This document shows, one piece after another, positions 14,241-15,700 of a DNA stretch of 15,700 nt. Position numbers and translations under genes: made by a program. The stretch's first letter is position 1; each line of letters starts with the position of its first letter. Source of the DNA: Pararhodospirillum photometricum DSM 122 (GTDB lineage: Bacteria; Pseudomonadota; Alphaproteobacteria; Rhodospirillales; Rhodospirillaceae); contig NC_017059.1 in the NCBI RefSeq assembly GCF_000284415.1, forward strand, positions 1,743,234 through 1,758,933, given 5' to 3'. The notes under the pieces are model-generated. The model was given only the letters and a program-made list of their open reading frames with translations, searched no databases and was not told where the DNA came from.

Positions 14241-15374
14241 ATGGCCGAGAGCAGACTCACCGCCGACGACGTCAATCGTCTTCTAACCGATCCGTCTGGG
14301 ATCAATCGGGCCCACACCGCCGAAAAGCTCGCCCGACAGTTTGAAGGCGAGAGCTTGTCTCCGGCCGAACGAATGATGGCGGAGGAAATTTTCCGCCTCT
14401 TCGCCCGCGATGTCGAGGTCCAGGTGCGCAAGGCCCTGTCCTCGAACCTCAAGGAAACTCCGCTGCTACCCCACGATCTGGCCTGCACCTTGGCTGGCGA
14501 TGTCGATGAGGTAGCCTTGCCCATTCTCGAATATTCCACTGTGCTCAGTGACCAGGACCTTCTAGAGATTGTGCGCTCGCATACGGATTCCAAGATGGAA
14601 GCCATTGCTCGGCGCAAGGAAGTCTCGGAGGAGCTGTCCGAGGTTCTGGTGCAGGTGGGGGGCGAGTCGGTGGTCGCCACCTTGGTGGCCAATGCCGGCG
14701 CCCGGGTCAATGATGCCTCCTTGGAAAAAGCGGTTGAACGATTCGGCTCTTCGGAGCGCGTCGCCAAACCCCTGATCGATCGGCCGCGCCTCCCCGCCAC
14801 CGTCGCGGAAAAGTTGGTGGACAAGGTTTCGGAGAACATGCGCGCCGCCCTCGTGTCGCGTCACGATCTCGATCCCAATTTGGCCGCCAACATCATCCTG
14901 GCCGGCCGGGAAAAAGCCACCCTCTCCTACTCCATCGACAGCAGCGAGGAAGAGGTTGAGCGGCTGGTGCAGCAACTGGCCGAGCGCAAGCGCCTGACGC
15001 CCTCGATCATCGTACGCGCCCTATGCATGGGGGATATCAAGTTCTTTGAGTACTCCCTGGCCCAGCGCTCGGGGATCCCTGTGGTCAATGCCCGCATGTT
15101 GATCCACGATAGCGGCAACCTGGGTTTCCAGGGCATTTATCGTCGGGCCGGTCTGCCCGACAAATTTTTCCCCGCCATGCTGGCCGCCGTGACCGTCGCT
15201 GGGGAAACGGAGTACGATGGCCGGGAAAACGATCGGGCCCGCTACGCGCGCCGCATGATCGAACGCATCTTGACCCAGTATGGCGATCTTGGGGTGTCGT
15301 TTGAAAACGATGACCTGGATTACCTGTTGGCCAAGATGGACCAGCTTCCCTCAGACATTGAAAACCTCGAATGA
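14241..15374 (+). CDS. DUF2336 domain protein
   Basis: Protein of 377 residues recognised as a DUF2336 family member, common in alphaproteobacteria and without an established general function. It is mostly alpha-helical and resembles a HEAT-like repeat solenoid. Helical units include INRAHTAEKLARQFEG, VQVRKALSSNLKETPLLPHDLACTLAGD, LSDQDLLEIVRS, EELSEVLVQVGGESVVATLVANAGARV and RLPATVAEKLVDKVSENMRAALVSR. The C-terminal part holds RALCMGDIKFFEYSLAQRSGIPV and an acidic tail (ENDDLDYLLAKMDQLPSDIENLE). No signal peptide, membrane segment or catalytic motif is visible, which fits a cytoplasmic protein-interaction scaffold; that role is inference. ATG 14241 has only a weak ribosome site. The stop codon overlaps the next start by ATGA, so the two products may act together. 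Confidence 0.88.
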   Translation: MAESRLTADDVNRLLTDPSGINRAHTAEKLARQFEGESLSPAERMMAEEIFRLFARDVEVQVRKALSSNLKETPLLPHDLACTLAGDVDEVALPILEYSTVLSDQDLLEIVRSHTDSKMEAIARRKEVSEELSEVLVQVGGESVVATLVANAGARVNDASLEKAVERFGSSERVAKPLIDRPRLPATVAEKLVDKVSENMRAALVSRHDLDPNLAANIILAGREKATLSYSIDSSEEEVERLVQQLAERKRLTPSIIVRALCMGDIKFFEYSLAQRSGIPVVNARMLIHDSGNLGFQGIYRRAGLPDKFFPAMLAAVTVAGETEYDGRENDRARYARRMIERILTQYGDLGVSFENDDLDYLLAKMDQLPSDIENLE

Positions 15375-15700
15375 TCCGTGAACGTCGTGAACCCACCTTT
15401 GGCTCTTCTGGAACGGCCCGGGACACTGGGTCGTCCCGGTCGGTCGCAGGAGGGGAGTCCTTGGATAACACCGCTGCCCCGCGGAGCCCCGGTCGGATGA
15501 GTGCCACCCTCGACTGCCGGACCGCCACCCAGTTTACCCGCTTGATGACCACGGAGTTGGAGGATCAGACCCGCTCCGCTCTGGAGCGCTTCGTGGGCGA
15601 TATTGGCGCCGACGAAGTCATGGACATGGCGCGCCATCTGGCCCTGCTGCGCGCCCGCTATCTGGCCCAGACCCTGGCGGTCTGCACCAACCGTCAGCCC
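15371..15700 (+). CDS. Unidentified protein overlapping DUF2336 gene (partial, runs off window)
   Basis: An open frame of 110 codons with no stop before the window ends. It begins at ATG 15371, overlapping the DUF2336 stop as ATGA. The first 30 residues are rich in Arg, Ser and Gly (MIRERREPTFGSSGTARDTG) and look disordered. An in-frame TTG at 15461 has a much better ribosome site (AGGAGG at 15448-15453, 7-base spacing) and would start the protein at LDNTAAPRSPGRM. ATG 15497 is another option. From about residue 55 the chain looks helical (FTRLMTTELEDQTRSALERFVGDIGADEVMDMARHLALLRARYLAQTLAV). I do not recognise the family. Operon position links it to DUF2336. The start and the C-terminus are unsettled. 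Confidence 0.7.
   Translation, partial: MIRERREPTFGSSGTARDTGSSRSVAGGESLDNTAAPRSPGRMSATLDCRTATQFTRLMTTELEDQTRSALERFVGDIGADEVMDMARHLALLRARYLAQTLAVCTNRQP
15448..15453 (+). promoter_or_regulatory. Ribosome binding site suggesting an internal TTG start
   Basis: AGGAGG precedes TTG 15461 by seven bases, in frame with the gene that overlaps the DUF2336 stop. It argues for a start 30 codons downstream of ATG 15371, or for two translated forms. Confidence 0.45.

Overview
The window is GC-rich and tightly packed, with gene content typical of an alphaproteobacterium of the Rhodospirillales, probably a purple non-sulfur phototroph such as Rhodospirillum or Pararhodospirillum. This is inferred from the xseB-ispA-dxs-tlyA cluster, a Calvin-type class II aldolase, a bacteriophytochrome histidine kinase and a DUF2336 protein. 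No database search was possible, so the species is a guess.

Region 1 (1-4062, + strand) is a four-gene isoprenoid and housekeeping cluster. It holds xseB (exonuclease VII small subunit), ispA (farnesyl diphosphate synthase type), dxs (first step of the MEP pathway) and tlyA (rRNA 2'-O-methyltransferase). It ends in a strong hairpin terminator that also lies at the 3' end of the convergent operon. ispA and dxs together would supply precursors for quinones, hopanoids, carotenoids and the bacteriochlorophyll tail.

Region 2 (4070-9471) is a signalling block. On the minus strand a bacteriophytochrome histidine kinase overlaps a single-domain response regulator by ATGA. Divergent from it, on the plus strand, lies a four-PAS diguanylate-cyclase-type protein. 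The phytochrome keeps its biliverdin cysteine, but several residues that are nearly invariant around the chromophore are replaced (Tyr to His, Asp of PASDIP to Asn, a pocket His to Gln), and the tongue PRxSF motif is lost. This is the most notable observation in the window. The cyclase has DGDEF in place of GGDEF but keeps an RxxD inhibitory site.

Region 3 (9472-12640) begins with the class II fructose-bisphosphate aldolase, followed by a run of hairpins, several with T-runs. Next come a phosphoribosyltransferase-TRSP protein and an overlapping HAD hydrolase. The HAD gene is cut off before its second half, so the pair looks like the remnant of a tellurium-resistance-associated (Ter-type) biosynthetic cluster.

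Region 4 (12638-14123) encodes a TAXI-family periplasmic solute receptor and a universal-stress protein of the kind found beside TRAP transporters. No transporter membrane subunit is present.

Region 5 (14241-15700) holds a DUF2336 protein and an overlapping unidentified gene that runs off the window. No tRNA, rRNA, CRISPR array, complete insertion sequence or replication origin was seen.
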